The notes under the pieces: generated by a model
What the model was told of the DNA's origin: nothing
What the model saw: the letters and a program-made list of their open reading frames with translations, nothing else
The model's database searches: none
Position numbers and translations under genes: made by a program
Assembly: GCA_022266195.1 (NCBI GenBank)
Contig: WHVY01000008.1
Coordinates: 2,232,001 to 2,296,000, forward strand
Direction of reading: 5' to 3'
Length of the DNA stretch: 64,000 bases
DNA from: Tetranychus cinnabarinus
Lineage: Eukaryota; Arthropoda; Arachnida; Trombidiformes; Tetranychidae
Shown: piece by piece, positions 11,073-22,432 of the stretch
Numbering within the stretch: the stretch's first letter is position 1
Layout: the number at the start of each line of letters is the position of its first letter

Positions 11073-11521
11073 TTCAATTCAGCTTATTCAATTTTTCTCC
11101 ATTATTATACAAGAAAAACTAATATTTTTATTTTGTGATTTTATTATCAATAATTTGTTTATTAATATTTAGATGACAAGTTGTACTTTTTCAATGCATA
11201 ACTTGCGGTGCATTGGTTTTAAATTCAAATTATAGTTACAAGGTAACGTAAGTTCATTATTGGACGAATTATTGGACCCTATTATTTTGATTGGATTCTG
11301 ATAATGTTTTAATAGCTTTTATCTAAAGTCATTATGATATTCAAACTAATCACCTTTGTAAATTTCTGCTTAGAATTTTTTCAGCTAATTAGTTTCTGTT
11401 GTCGAAACTTTGAACGATATAGTTTGCAGTCGTGCTATTTTTTTTTTGTTTTTTATTGTGCTTCAATAGATAAAATGCGTTCGTTCTAAATGCAAGCGGA
11501 ACGCAAGTGCAACTCGCAGTT

Positions 11522-13022
11522 TTAATAGATTATTTGCATAGCCTTAGGTACTCCATCGAACTGATGTCTCCCATTATGTAACAAAATTCTTTCTTCGAGT
11601 TCGCTGAGTTGAGCAACAAAACAAGTTGGTTTGTCATTAATTTTGATTCCGTTAATTTCACCAACTGAGCTATTTGGGACTTTAGCTGTAATGCCTAAAT
11701 CAAGGAGCAAGGCTGTGGAATAGTCATTCCCTTTGCTTAAGATTTTAGCTCTGCTGAATTTTTTAGCACTAGTCGTAGACATAAAAGATACAATCACGAT
11801 GTCATTCACATCAAAATGGTCTTTGCGTACCCATTTATCTTGACGCTTCTCGATTTCTTTACTTAATTTCAAACGGTCATTTACTTTTGATTGTTTCACG
11901 ACTGATAAATAAATCGGTCTGGCTCTGTCAAAAACAATTGCATTCAAATCTTTTCGAAAACCAGGCAAAAGAATGGATGTAACAGAGTACCTCATGGAAT
12001 CTTCTCGTGCAATAAATATCTGAACAAGTTTCGTTTTAGGATTAGAGATAGAATCAAAGCATTCTTTTCCTGGAAAAGAGTTCAACAAATTAATCGTTTG
12101 CTCTTTTGCTTGTTCTCCATGTAAGTTCAGTTGTTCGTCTTTCAGTAGATCAAGGATAGTTTTAATTGTACCATCAGGCTTCAAAATATTTGAAATCTGT
12201 TATAAGATGAAGTCAAGAAATGAATTAAAAGTCAGTTAGTCTCTTGAAAAGGTTACATTGACTATTAGTACATACCTTTTTGAAATTGTCAAGCTGCTGT
12301 TTAAGTTTAGCAATGTCCTGATCATATTGTTCAGTATGTTCGTCCAAACGTTTCTGTATTTCAGATATTGCATCTTTACATTTTTTTACCTCTTCTTCAC
12401 GAGCTAAACTGTTTGATTCTAGTTCATCTTCAATTTTTTTAATTTTATTTGACACATTTTCAGAAGATTGTTCATACTCTCTATAAAAATGATTCCAATC
12501 TGGCGCTTCATTAATAATTTCTTCCAATTCAATAGTAAAATTTGTTTTACAAGCAAAGCAAATTTTTGTATAAGGTGCATAAGGCAATTTGAAATCAGCA
12601 GTAAAATCTTTACACAATTCACATGTTTCATGGTTAGTTGTAACTTTAGGACTCAAAACTTCAGGAACACATGATCCGCGGACTCTTTTCCTGTGAATGT
12701 AGGTAAGGCATGAACTGCAAACAAAACAGTTTGGAATACAATTAAATTTGTATTCAGCGTGCCTATTGCACTGGTTGAGTTGATATTGATAATAAAACTT
12801 ACATCTTGGATTCTTTGTGAATGACAATTTTATCTTTGGATCAACGTTAGATCGGCAAGAGATACATATATCTCGAGAGTCACCGTCACAAGAATCACAT
12901 AAAAGGCACCCACAAGTTTTCAGACTCAAAACATCACCTTTATCACAAATTTCGCAAACTAACAATTTCAAAGGGTCAATTGACACTGGTGATGGACGCT
13001 TTAATGGATTAACTGTATTCAT
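11522..13022 (-). CDS. RING-zinc-coiled-coil-Tudor protein, copy F (intact)
   Basis: Two exons: 12276-13022 and 11522-12196, with a 79-bp intron (GTATGT...ACAG, phase 0), encode 473 residues. The finger is the shorter class (CEICDKGDVLSLKTCGC, x10 between Cys 2 and Cys 3), shared with C and J. In the second cluster one Cys seen in sisters is Phe (AEYKFNC), so zinc binding there may be weakened. A CELC...CFAC ribbon and a strongly charged coiled coil follow. The Tudor core reads ARAKIL-like and LLLDLGITAKV; the usual Asp-Tyr/Phe-Gly is Asp-Leu-Gly, which would remove one aromatic-cage residue. The C-terminus ends VPKAMQIIY. It corresponds to pseudogene B in the first block. Confidence 0.83.
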
Positions 13023-13374
13023 ATTTCCTTTGGCTTGAAAATAAACCAACTTTTGTTAATTATTATAAAATGTGATAATCACTGCTAAATATGTTAATAT
13101 GAATTGAGTGATACAATTGAAGGGAAAGGCACAATTGATACTTGACTGGTTGTATTAAAACGATAGTATTATCACATGATGGAGTGAAGCATAAACTGTG
13201 TGTAAAAGATTAATCTTCTTTGTGACGTGACTATTATTCCTATTAGATAATTATTATTTAACTAGCTTCAGCTAGAAGTCTCAGCAATCTGGTGAAACAA
13301 ATAAATTTGGTAAAACAATCTCGGGTTTAGCCGATGATAGTAAATCGTGATAGTTGCAGCTATAAATGCGAACA

Positions 13375-13605
13375 AAATCAAGTCCAACTCACTTAGACTG
13401 AAAAATTATACACATAGCCTTAGGTAATCCATCGAATTGTTTAAACTCACAATCTACTACGATACTTTCGACGGAATTGAGCACATGCTGAGTTAAGACA
13501 ATACAGCCGAGAATTGCAGCGATTTTTTTGAATATTTATCGATTTTATCGACAAAATATCAGAATGTATCGACACCTAAATATCGTTTTTATCGAATCCT
13601 AGAGT
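13375..13605 (-). pseudogene. Extra Tudor-exon tail relic 2
   Basis: Counterpart of 4385-4625 and 22161-22400, with the same AILGC...TQHVLN and DCEF...FDGLPKAMCI pieces. The frame is interrupted here (for example by a frame change around the ATTTTTTTGAA tract). Confidence 0.45.
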
Positions 13606-13614
13606 CCCTATATA

Positions 13615-13770
13615 CCGGAACACCTCTAATATATGCTCTGACCTTTAGGTAATCCATCTATTTGCTCAAGTTCACATTTAAATTAACACTTCCAGTGAGT
13701 TGGGCAATGAAACAAGTTGATTTCCCATTAATATTGATTCCATTAATTTCACCAATTGAACAATTGAAAT
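13615..13770 (-). pseudogene. RING-Tudor copy C', Tudor tail only
   Basis: It matches the 3' end of pseudogene C (about 4668-4815): the STCFIAQLTGS region and the tail ending in LPK. Homology stops abruptly at about 13770, and the rest of the gene is missing. An unrelated filler of about 195 bp takes its place. Confidence 0.6.
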
Positions 13771-13965
13771 TTAGGGTCTGTCATGGTACTAATTTGGTCA
13801 TAAAAACTTGACGATTGCGGCATTGGTAATATAAGAGGTATTGCTTAGGTCAGTTTAAAATGAGGAATTCGAAAAAAGCGTCGATATCTTTCAGAAATTT
13901 TGGGAACATGGTAAGGGGCGGGACTTCCCGGATGACCTAATAGTATGTAAGAAACCAACCAAGAC
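13771..13965. other. Filler sequence without relatives in the array
   Basis: These 195 bp replace the 5' part of copy C' and have no match elsewhere in the window that I can see. The sequence includes a GGGGCGGGACTTCCCGG stretch that is unusually GC-rich for this region. No coding signal was found. It may be a transposon remnant or DNA captured during repair. Confidence 0.4.
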
Positions 13966-14329
13966 ATTGCAAGAAAATGTTTCGTCATAGTGTTAAAGTC
14001 TAGTGATTCCCTTAAGCCTTTCACCCTTTTCCGTTGAAAGAGGAGTCATCAGAGTAGACTAACTGTTAAAGCTGTAAAATTTAATTATTTCCCCCTGTAG
14101 TTCACATAGATTTTGCCACTCGAAAAAGACAAATCTTTATTTAGTAAAATAACAGAAAAGGCTGAAATGAAATGTCTAAAGACTGAACTTTTTGTCTTAT
14201 GATCTCTATTTACTTTTTAAAAGTAATATAATTTAAAATCTTCAGTAATCTTCAAATACCGTCTTTAATTGCGCCATCCGAGGCTATCCGTGAAGATGTC
14301 GAGAGTCTTATCATTACTTATATCAATGT
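13966..14329. other. Spacer with upstream block, copy 4
   Basis: The upstream-block core lies at 13995-14118. Here the AGGGGGA half is changed (TTGAAAGAGGAGTC), so the AGGGGGA/TCCCCCT pair is lost. This copy belongs to the destroyed gene C'. The following 100 bp match 5540-5640 closely, including GCGCCATCCGAGGCTATCCG. Confidence 0.6.
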
Positions 14330-14520
14330 CTTATAAAAAATGGTATAAGCGTTAGGTAATTCAAAACACTCAGACATCTCTTGCTTGATATACTGTACAT
14401 TAATACTTCCAGTGAGTTGAGCAAGGAAACAAGTTGGAGTTCCATCAATTTCCAAATCTTTAATTTCTCCAACTGAACTATTTTCGATTTTGGTTTCATA
14501 GCCGAAATCACGAATTGTAA
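14330..14520 (-). pseudogene. Tudor-exon 3' fragment, second copy
   Basis: This is a duplicate of 5640-5835: about 60 residues of the Tudor C-terminal half, preceded directly by non-homologous spacer. No partner exon is nearby. Confidence 0.6.
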
Positions 14521-15102
14521 CTTAACTTGTTTAACTAGTTTAACTATTATATTATTGATAGAAGTATAATATCATATGATAGAAGTGAGCATAAATTGTG
14601 AGTAAATAATACTTAATAATAGTAAATCTTTTCGATAACCTGACTATGAATATATTTCAATTAATCTTTACTATTAGATAATCAAAGACTAACAACTAAA
14701 ACTTTTTGTTAAATATCATATATATTTATATGTGCTAAAAAATTGCTTTAATCGGGTATTTTACAGTATTTTAATGAAAAATTGGATTGTTTACTTCGGA
14801 TTGTTTACATACGTTTCAAGTGTTAAATCGATTGCGAGCGGATGTTTTGCTGGACGTAATATTAATGTAAACGATTAATCACACACCTAAATGAAATCTG
14901 AACCAATGGTAAATCGATATCTTGTTGAATTTTATGAGTTTGGATCATTTCGTTGAATTCAATTGATATAATGATCAAAAAATGTTTTGCTAAAGAAAAT
15001 AATGTTAAAATATAAGAACAATAACTTCAATCCTGATCCTGACCAATCAGTCTCGAAATTATGTTTGAATTGGCGAAAAACTGAAGAAAAACTTCGCTCT
15101 AA
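14521..15102. other. Spacer downstream of copy G
   Basis: It contains a shortened downstream block (about 14800-14920: GATTGTTTAC, ATGAAATCTGAACCAATGG) followed by sequence matching 18940-19060. No gene is seen. Confidence 0.5.
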
Positions 15103-16661
15103 CTAATCAATTACAGGTAAGTGCTGAGCCTTAGGATATTCATTTTGGAATTGGAAAATTTTGGAAATCAAATCCTTTTGCCTATCATAATAACATTTTA
15201 TATCAAAACTTCCCGAGATTTGAGCAAGGAAACAAGTTTTTTTTCCATCGCTTTTGATTTCATTAATTTTACCGATTGAACTATTTTCGACTGTAATTTC
15301 AAAACCAAAGTCAAGCAGAAAGACTTTGGACGTGTTGTTTCCTCGTTCCAAAATTTTAGCCCTCTTGTATCTAGGACTGGAAATCGCATCAGCATCAAAT
15401 ATAATCACTTTAGAGTTGACAGAAAAACTTTCTTTGCGTACCCATTTATCTTGATGCTTTTCAATATCTCTGATTATTTTTTTACGCTTATTTACTGTAG
15501 ATGGTTTTTCAACCAAGATAACAAACGGCTTGACTCCATTGTCGATAATTTCTTGGACACTTACTACCGAATCCGTTGAAGCAGTTGAAATGGGTGTGGA
15601 AGGCAATGGAAACTTTAAAATATGTTGGCTACTTGAATCGTTTTGTATAGAGAATGTCTTGATTTGTTCGGTTACAGGATACCGAGGATTGTTGTCATTT
15701 TTTTCTCGATAATAGTTCAACAAATTAATTATTTGCTCTTTTCCTTGTTCTCCATGTAAGGTCAATTGTTTGTTTTTGAGTAGATCCAGAATGGTTTTAA
15801 CTTTACCATTCGGCTTCAAAATGTTTGAAATCTGTTATAAGAAGAAGCGAATGAATAAATTAGAAGTCAGTTAGTCTTTTGTAAATGTTACTTGGGTTCT
15901 TCTGAATTAGTACCTACCTTTTTGAAATCGTCAAGTTGCTTATTAAGTGAAAAAATGTGTACATCATATTGAATAGTATATTTGTCTAAGCATTTCTGTA
16001 TTTCAGATATTGCATCTTTGCATTTTTCTATCTCTTGTTCACGAGCTAAACTGCTTGATTCTAGTTCATCTTCGATCTTTTTAATTTTACCTGACACATT
16101 CTTGGTTGAATGTTCATATTCACGATAAAACTGATTCCAATCTGCGGCAACAGAGGTTTCTTCAATTGGAGTACATACAGCATTATTATTTGTTTTACAA
16201 TCCAAACAAATTTTTGAATACGGTCGTGAAGTCATTCTAAATTCGGCATAAAATTCTTTGCACAATTGACAAAGTTCATTATTAGTGGTAGTTTCGTGGG
16301 TTAGTATTTCAGGAACACATGATCCGCGCACCTTTTTCTTGTGAGTGGAGTTAAGGCATGAACCACAGACAAAGTTTTGAATACATTTACACTTGTATTC
16401 TGCAATATTATAGCACTTGCTGTGTTCATAATACTTGCATCTTGGATTCTTCGTGAATGACAACTTTATCTTTGGATCGACGTTAGATCGGCAAGAAGTA
16501 CATTTATCGCGAGAATCACCGTCACAAGAGTCACAGAAAAGGCATCCACAGGTTTTTAGGTTCAAAACAACATCATCTTTTCTGCAATTTTTGCAAACCA
16601 ACAATTTTAAAGGATCACTTGGCACTGTTAATGATCGCTTTAATGAACTAACTGTATTCAT
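15103..16661 (-). CDS. RING-zinc-coiled-coil-Tudor protein, copy G (intact)
   Basis: Two exons: 15918-16661 and 15103-15831, with an 86-bp phase-0 intron (GTAGGT...ACAG), encode 490 residues. Visible ligands: RING C23, C26, C38, C40, C43, C46, C54, C57; second cluster C75, H80, C83, C91, C93, C99, C102, H107; ribbon C131, C134, C152, C155. The coiled coil is roughly 185-248. Exon 2 begins ISNILKPNGK, then a linker rich in Ser/Thr/Pro (about 310-340), an amphipathic stretch ending DKWVRK, and a Tudor core at about 386-436 (KVIIFDADA, YKRAKI, LLDFGFEITV), followed by KKTCFLAQISGS. The Asn of a canonical DYGN motif is Phe. No in-frame Met lies upstream, which helps fix the family start. It corresponds to pseudogene D of the first block. 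Confidence 0.86.
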
Positions 16662-19069
16662 ATTTGCTTTAGTATAAAAATAAACATAAAATTTTTTGTT
16701 AATTAATCACTGTTAAATAGGTTTTAATAGGAAATGAGTGATACAATTTAATACTGAAAGATACAATTGTAGCTTAGCTTGTTAGTAAACGAACAAATGT
16801 TTCGTCATAGTGTAAAGCAATATTAAGATACCAATCTCAATATCTGTTATATTTATCGATACTTTCTGTAATATTATCTGTTCGATTTATATTTTTTGCC
16901 ATAGTTTTGATATTCCAATGTTCTGTTACACGTTAAAAAGTCCTCAGATCATTAAACTTGGAAATAATTCGCATCAGAATAGCCCGATGATTACTATTTA
17001 CTTAATTTGTTCATAGATTACATTATTTCCTAAAGTCTAGTGATTCCCTTTAGCCTTTCACCCTTTTCCCTTGAGGGGGAGTCATCAGAGTTGACTAATT
17101 GTTAAAACTGTAAAATTTAATTATTTCCCCCTGTAGTTCACATAGATGTCACCACTTCGCAAAGACAAATCTTAATGTAACAAAATTAAAGGGCCTTTCA
17201 AAAGGCTGACAATGAAATGTATAAACACCAAAGAGTAATAGCAAAGAGTTATACTCTTTGATAAAGACTCAACTTTTTGTCTTATATGTTAAGATCTCTA
17301 TTTACTTTTAGTTTTAAAAAATAATTCAAAAATCTTCAGTAATCTTTAATTATATTTTTTACAACCAATACTTTTTTTAGATATCATGCAACACAATCGC
17401 GTCACAGGACAGAAACTGATTTGTTTCATTCTTATGGCTTTTCATCCTCAAAATTTTAGACTGCGTTCAGATTTAAACTTATCTTGACTTTCCTTTGAAA
17501 ATCTCTGGTTCCAAACTTTTGAGCTGTAGTACATATTTTGTCTTATGAAGAGTCAGCTTAAGACGAAATTGAATGTAATCAATGTTTCGATGTACACATT
17601 TCGCATTGGCATCTTATTATCTAGCATACTTAATAGCAGAACGCTAGCTCAGGCAACGCCGCTTCACGACTGAGTTAGTAACAATAGATGTTATCGTAAT
17701 ATTGTCATGGTCATGTCAGCAATGTCATCGATTTAACACACAACCAATTAAATGCAGAATTAATCATGCATAAAGATACTGTCTGTGGTACTCTTATGGC
17801 TTTTTAGGCTCAACATTGTCAATTGCTTTGAGACTAACCTTATCTTGACCAATTGATTATTTTGATTCTATTATTTATTCAATTCTTAACTGCATTTTCG
17901 CCAAAAAACACATTCACTTATGAAATCACTATCATTGTTTTTGCCTATTTTTTCATCTTAACCTGTTCGGAAAAAAGATTGCACGTTAACTTTGATGGGG
18001 CACATCAACGAAACCATTTTGAATATTTTAATGGTTTTTTTTGTAAATTTGTAGATAAGGGTTAGACAAATGTCTAGACAAATTTTTAGATTTTTAGACA
18101 AAAGATTTAGTTAGTTATTAAACATGGATCAATGTAGTTTAAGAAAATTGTGTTCTTTCTTTTATAATTCTAATTGTGAGTTGCTAAAAAGGATGAAATT
18201 ATTGCTAAATTTCGCAGTTTTGCAGTTAAAAAGTCGATAGCTCATAACTACTACAAGAAATTAGCTATCGATAGTTATTATATTTGTGTGAACTTTTTGT
18301 TAAATATCATATATTTATATGTACTTCAACTAAAGATTTTGACATTTTGTTTTACTTCGGATTGTTTACAGACTTTTCGAGTCTTACATCGATTGCGATC
18401 AGATGTTTTGCTGTACGTAATGTTAAATTAAACGATAAATCACACACCTAATGAAATCTGCACCAATGGTAAATCGATTAGATAACATGCTTATGAATCT
18501 GACCCAACTTTTCTCCGTTATAAAAAAGGAAAAGATTAATAACTGCTTTTTGTGATTTTATTAAAATAATTTCTTTATTCATTGTTGGATGATAAATTAT
18601 GATATAAGATGACAGGTTATAATTTTTTGATGCATGGATTTTTTACAATAGGGTTAAATTAAATATGTAGGCAACGAATGTTCATTATTGAACAGCATAC
18701 ACTCGTTTTGTTTATAATGACACTGCCATGAAATAGCTTTATTTTAAGCTATTCATAGAGCTAATACATAGACTTACATACACTTTATATGCAGTATAAG
18801 TTAAAAAGTTAAGAACCGGTAAATTTTATGCAGTAGAGATGAAATTACTGTTCTTTTAGATTATTTGTTACAAACAAAATAATGCGTCTGGTTCGCTTTT
18901 CGGAAATTTCCATTTCGTGAAGATTCTATTATATAATATGCTATAAATATAATTTTGCTATAGAAAACAATGTTAAAATAAAATTTCAATAACTTGAGTC
19001 CTGATCCTGACAGTCAGTCTGGAAATAATGTTTGAATTGTAAAAAAATTAAAAAGACGCTCCGCTCCAA
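16662..19069. other. Long spacer between copies G and H
   Basis: The upstream block of G (core 17032-17156) lies at the left and the downstream block of H (about 18310-18700, close to 7430-7830) at the right. The middle (about 17370-18300) is only partly related to other spacers and explains why the E-to-H offset is larger than the B-to-F offset. A 70-codon ORF at 17853-18065 (+) has no support as a gene. Confidence 0.55.
17032..17156. repeat. Conserved upstream block, copy 5
   Basis: This core is about 370 bp upstream of the copy G start, at nearly the same distance as for copy E. The AGGGGGA/TCCCCCT pair is kept. Confidence 0.7.
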
Positions 19070-20619
19070 CTAATTAATTAAATTTATGTGCTGAGCCTTT
19101 GGCAATGTATTCATGCCAACTCGGGAAATTTTGGAAATCCAACTCTCAAGGCCACATTTTACATCAACACTTCCCGTGAGTTGAGCAAGGAAACAAGATT
19201 TATTTCCATCGATTTTGATTTCATCAATCTTACCGATTGAACTATTTTTGACTGTGATTTCAAAACCAAAGTCAAGGAGAAAGACATCGGACGTTTTCAG
19301 TCCTTTTTTCGAAATTTTAGCCCTCTTGTATTTGTAAGTGTCAGTCGCATCAGCATCAAATATAATCACATTTTCTTTCGCACCAAAACTTTCTTTGCGT
19401 ACCCATTTATCTTTATTTTTCTCAATATCCTCGAGTATTTTTACACGCGCATTTGGTGTAGTTTTCAGCTCAACCGCAATTATAAACGGCTTGACTCCAT
19501 TGTCGATAATTTCTTGAACACTTACACCTGAACCCACTGAAACACCAGCGTTGGATGAGGAAGGCAACGGAAACTTCAAAAGATGTGTCCTACTGAAATT
19601 GGTTTGTATAACAAGTCTCTTGATTTGTTCAACTAAAGGATTGAAGTTATTTTTTTGTCGATAATAGTTCAAAAAATTAATCATTTGGTCCTTTCCTTGT
19701 TCTCCATGTAATGACAATTTTTCATTTTTGAGTTGATCAAGGATAGTCTTAAATCTGCCATCAGGCTTGCAAATGTTTGAAATCTGTTATAAGATGAAAG
19801 TAATGAATAAATTAAAAGTCAATCAGTCTTTTAAAAATGTTACTAACAATTGTCAGTTGAATTAGTACATACCTTATTAAAGCTGTCAAACTGATGTTTG
19901 ACTGCTAAGATTTGTTGATCATACTGTTGAGTATATTCGTCAGAACACTTTTGTATGTCCGATATGGCATCTTTGCATTTTTTTATCTCTTGTTCACGAG
20001 CTAAACTTGATGTTTCCAATACTTCTTTTAATTTTTTAATTTTATCGGAAGCCATTTGGGAAGATTGTTCAAAATCTTTATAAAACTGATTCCATTCTGA
20101 ATTTGTGTCACAATTTTTTTCATATGTCGAACATATAATGTTTTTATTTACTCTGCAATTGAAGCAGACTTTTGTAAATGGTTCCGAAACCATTTTAAAC
20201 TCAGCGATAAATTCATCGCAAATTCCACATGCTTCATGGGCACTGGTAACTTTGGGTCTCAAAATTTCTGGAACACAGCATTCACGCATTCTTTTTTCGT
20301 GAGTGTCGTTGAGACATGGACCACAGAGAAAGTTTTGAATGCATTTACACTTGTATTTTGCAATATTAAAACACTTGTGAATTTCATAAAATTTGCACTT
20401 TAGATTCTTTGTGAATGATACCTTTATCTTTGGATCAACGTTAGATCGGCAAGAGATGCATTTATCGTGAGCATCACCGTCGCACGAAGCACATAATAGG
20501 CAGCCACAAGTTTTTAGTTGCAAAACAACCTCATCTTGTCTGCAATTCTTGCAGATCAACATTTTTAAAGGATCACATGGCACTGGTAATGGCCGCTTTA
20601 ATGAACTAACTACATCCAT
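19070..20619 (-). CDS. RING-zinc-coiled-coil-Tudor protein, copy H (intact)
   Basis: Two exons: 19873-20619 and 19070-19783, with an 89-bp intron (GTATGT...ACAG, phase 0), encode 486 residues. Exon 2 begins ISNICKPDGRFK. The finger is the longer class (CKNCRQDEVVLQLKTCGC...CASC...CISC). A Cys/His cluster, a CGIC...CFNC ribbon and a coiled coil follow (SSQMASDKIKKLKE...KHQFDSFNK). The Tudor core reads NVIIFDADAT, YKRAKI, LLDFGFEITV. It is most similar to copy E, its positional counterpart. A Met nine codons upstream (20646) is in frame but not conserved. Confidence 0.86.
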
Positions 20620-21190
20620 GTTGGCATTTATATAAAAATAAATCAAACTTTTATTAATTAATCACTGTTAAATATGTTTCAATAGGAGTTGAGTTGTTAA
20701 CTTGTAGATGCACTTGTTGACAGAGCTTGTTAACAAACGAGCGAATGTTTCGTCATAGTGTTGAAGCAATATTATCGATACCAATTTTAATATCTGATAT
20801 ATTATAGATACTTATAGATACTTTTTGCAATACAATCTGAATTTCTTTTTTCGATTTAAATCTTTTGCTATCTTTGGCCTTCCAATTTTTGTTAAAATTT
20901 ATAAAGTCGCTAAATCATGTAATTAGAAAAAATTTGTATAAAACAGCCTGATAATTTAATTTACTTAATTTTTTTAATAAATTATTTCCTAAAGTCTAGT
21001 GATTCCCCTTCAGCCTTTCACCCTTCTCCCTTGAGGGGGAGTCATCAGAGTGGACTAACTGTTAAAACTGTAAAATTTAATTATCTCCCCCTTTAGTTCA
21101 CATAGATGTCACCACTTCAAAAGGACAAATCTTTAGGAAAAACTGAAATGAAATGTTTAAAGACTGAACTTTTTGTCTTTTATTTTAGTT
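20620..21190. other. Upstream region of copy H
   Basis: A+T-rich non-coding DNA with the upstream-block core at 20991-21115, about 370 bp from the start codon. A ATCGATACC...TATC-type palindromic patch upstream of the start (near 20775) is shared with other copies. Confidence 0.55.
20991..21115. repeat. Conserved upstream block, copy 6
   Basis: The core keeps AGGGGGA and a slightly changed TATCTCCCCCTT arm. The next homologous sequence runs to AAAGACTGAACTTTTTGTC at about 21180 and then abuts pseudogene I. Confidence 0.7.
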
Positions 21191-21800
21191 TCAGTATATT
21201 TGTCCAAACATTTCTGTATTTCAGATATTGCATCTTCACATTTTTTATCTCCTGATCACGAGCTAAACTGCTTAATTCTAATTCATCTTCAATTTTTTTA
21301 ATTTTATTTGGCACATTTTTAGAAGATTATTGATGCTCTCTATAAAACTGATTCCAATCTGGCTCTTCATTAACAATTTTGTCCAAGTCAACAGTAATAT
21401 TTGTTTAAAAGCGAAGCAAATTTTTGTTTAAGGTTCAGAAGTCATTTTAAACTCAGCAATAAATTATTTGCACAATTCACATGGCTCATGATTAGTTGTA
21501 ATTTCTGGTCTCAAAATTTCAGGAACACATGATCCGCGCACCCTTTTCCTGTGAATGTTGGTAAGGCATTAAATACAGGCAAAGCTTTGAATACATTTAC
21601 ACTTGTATTCAGCATTGCTATAGCACTGGTTGAGTTGATAAAACTTGCATCTTGGATTCTTTGTGAATGACAACTTTATCTCCTGATCTACTTAAAACAA
21701 GAGATACATATATTTTGTGAATCACTGTCACAAGGTTCACAGAAAAGGCATCCACAAGTTTTCAGGTTCAAAATATCATCATCATATCATCATGGATTAA
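21191..21800 (-). pseudogene. RING-Tudor copy I, exon 1 relic
   Basis: Similarity to exon 1 can be followed from the coiled coil (low coordinates) through zinc ribbon, second Cys/His cluster and RING. Several frames and stops interrupt it: a TTGATGCTC change in the coiled coil, a lost Cys codon near the ribbon, and a TAAA in the cluster. The start region has decayed to ATTAATCCATGATG. No intron or Tudor exon follows; it abuts the upstream block of copy H. It is closest to F and J. Confidence 0.7.
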
Positions 21801-22160
21801 TATTTCCTTTGGCTTGAAAATAAACCAACTTTTGTTAATAAGTTATTATAAAATGTGATAATCACTGCTAAATAGGTTTTACTATGAATTGATACATTTG
21901 AAAGGAAAGACACAATTGATACTTAACGGATTGTATCAAAACTGGTAATATTAAAACGATAGTATTATCACATGATGGAGAGAAGCATAAACTGTGAGTA
22001 AAAGATTAATCTCATCTGTGACGTGGCTATTAGATAATTATTATTTAACTAACTGCCGCTAGAAGTCTTAGCAATCTGGTGAAACATAAAACGATAAAAC
22101 AATGTCGGGTTTAGCCCATGATAGTAAATCATGTAACTTCGAGTCTGAATTTAGTTGCAG
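21801..22160. other. Spacer upstream of pseudogene I
   Basis: It matches the upstream and spacer sequences of F (13030-13330) and of C, including the GAAGCATAAACTGTGAGTAAAAGATTAAT and GCTAGAAGTCT stretches. No gene is seen. Confidence 0.5.
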
Positions 22161-22400
22161 CTATGAACTGTTTACATAGCTATAAATGCGAATGAAATCA
22201 AGTTCAACCCACTTAGACTGAAAAATTATGCACATAGCTTTAGGTAATCCATCGAGTTGATTAAACTCACAATCTACGCTTCTCTCGACGAAATTGAGCA
22301 CATGCTGAGTTAAGGAAATACAGCCGAGAATCGCAGCGATTTTTTTTCGAATATTTATCGATTTTGCCGACAAAATATCAGAATATATCGAAACCTAAAT
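22161..22400 (-). pseudogene. Extra Tudor-exon tail relic 3
   Basis: An open stretch of about 70 codons directly 3' of copy J. It shares AAILGCISLTQHVLNFVE and a VDCEFNQLDGLPKAMCII tail with the relics at 4385-4625 and 13375-13605. It could also be read as a downstream alternative exon of J, but I see no matching acceptor that keeps frame. I favour a relic. Confidence 0.45.
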
Positions 22401-22432
22401 ATCAATTTTCATCGAGATATATCGGAACACCA

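Larger units (their letters stand above)
9723..11521. other. Spacer between copies E and F
   Basis: It holds the upstream block of E (core 10089-10213), the second copy of the 588-bp duplicated segment (10485-11072) and the downstream block of F. A 67-codon ORF at 10935-11138 is a consequence of the duplication and not a supported gene. The part from 11270 to 11470 is absent from the A-B spacer. Confidence 0.6.
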
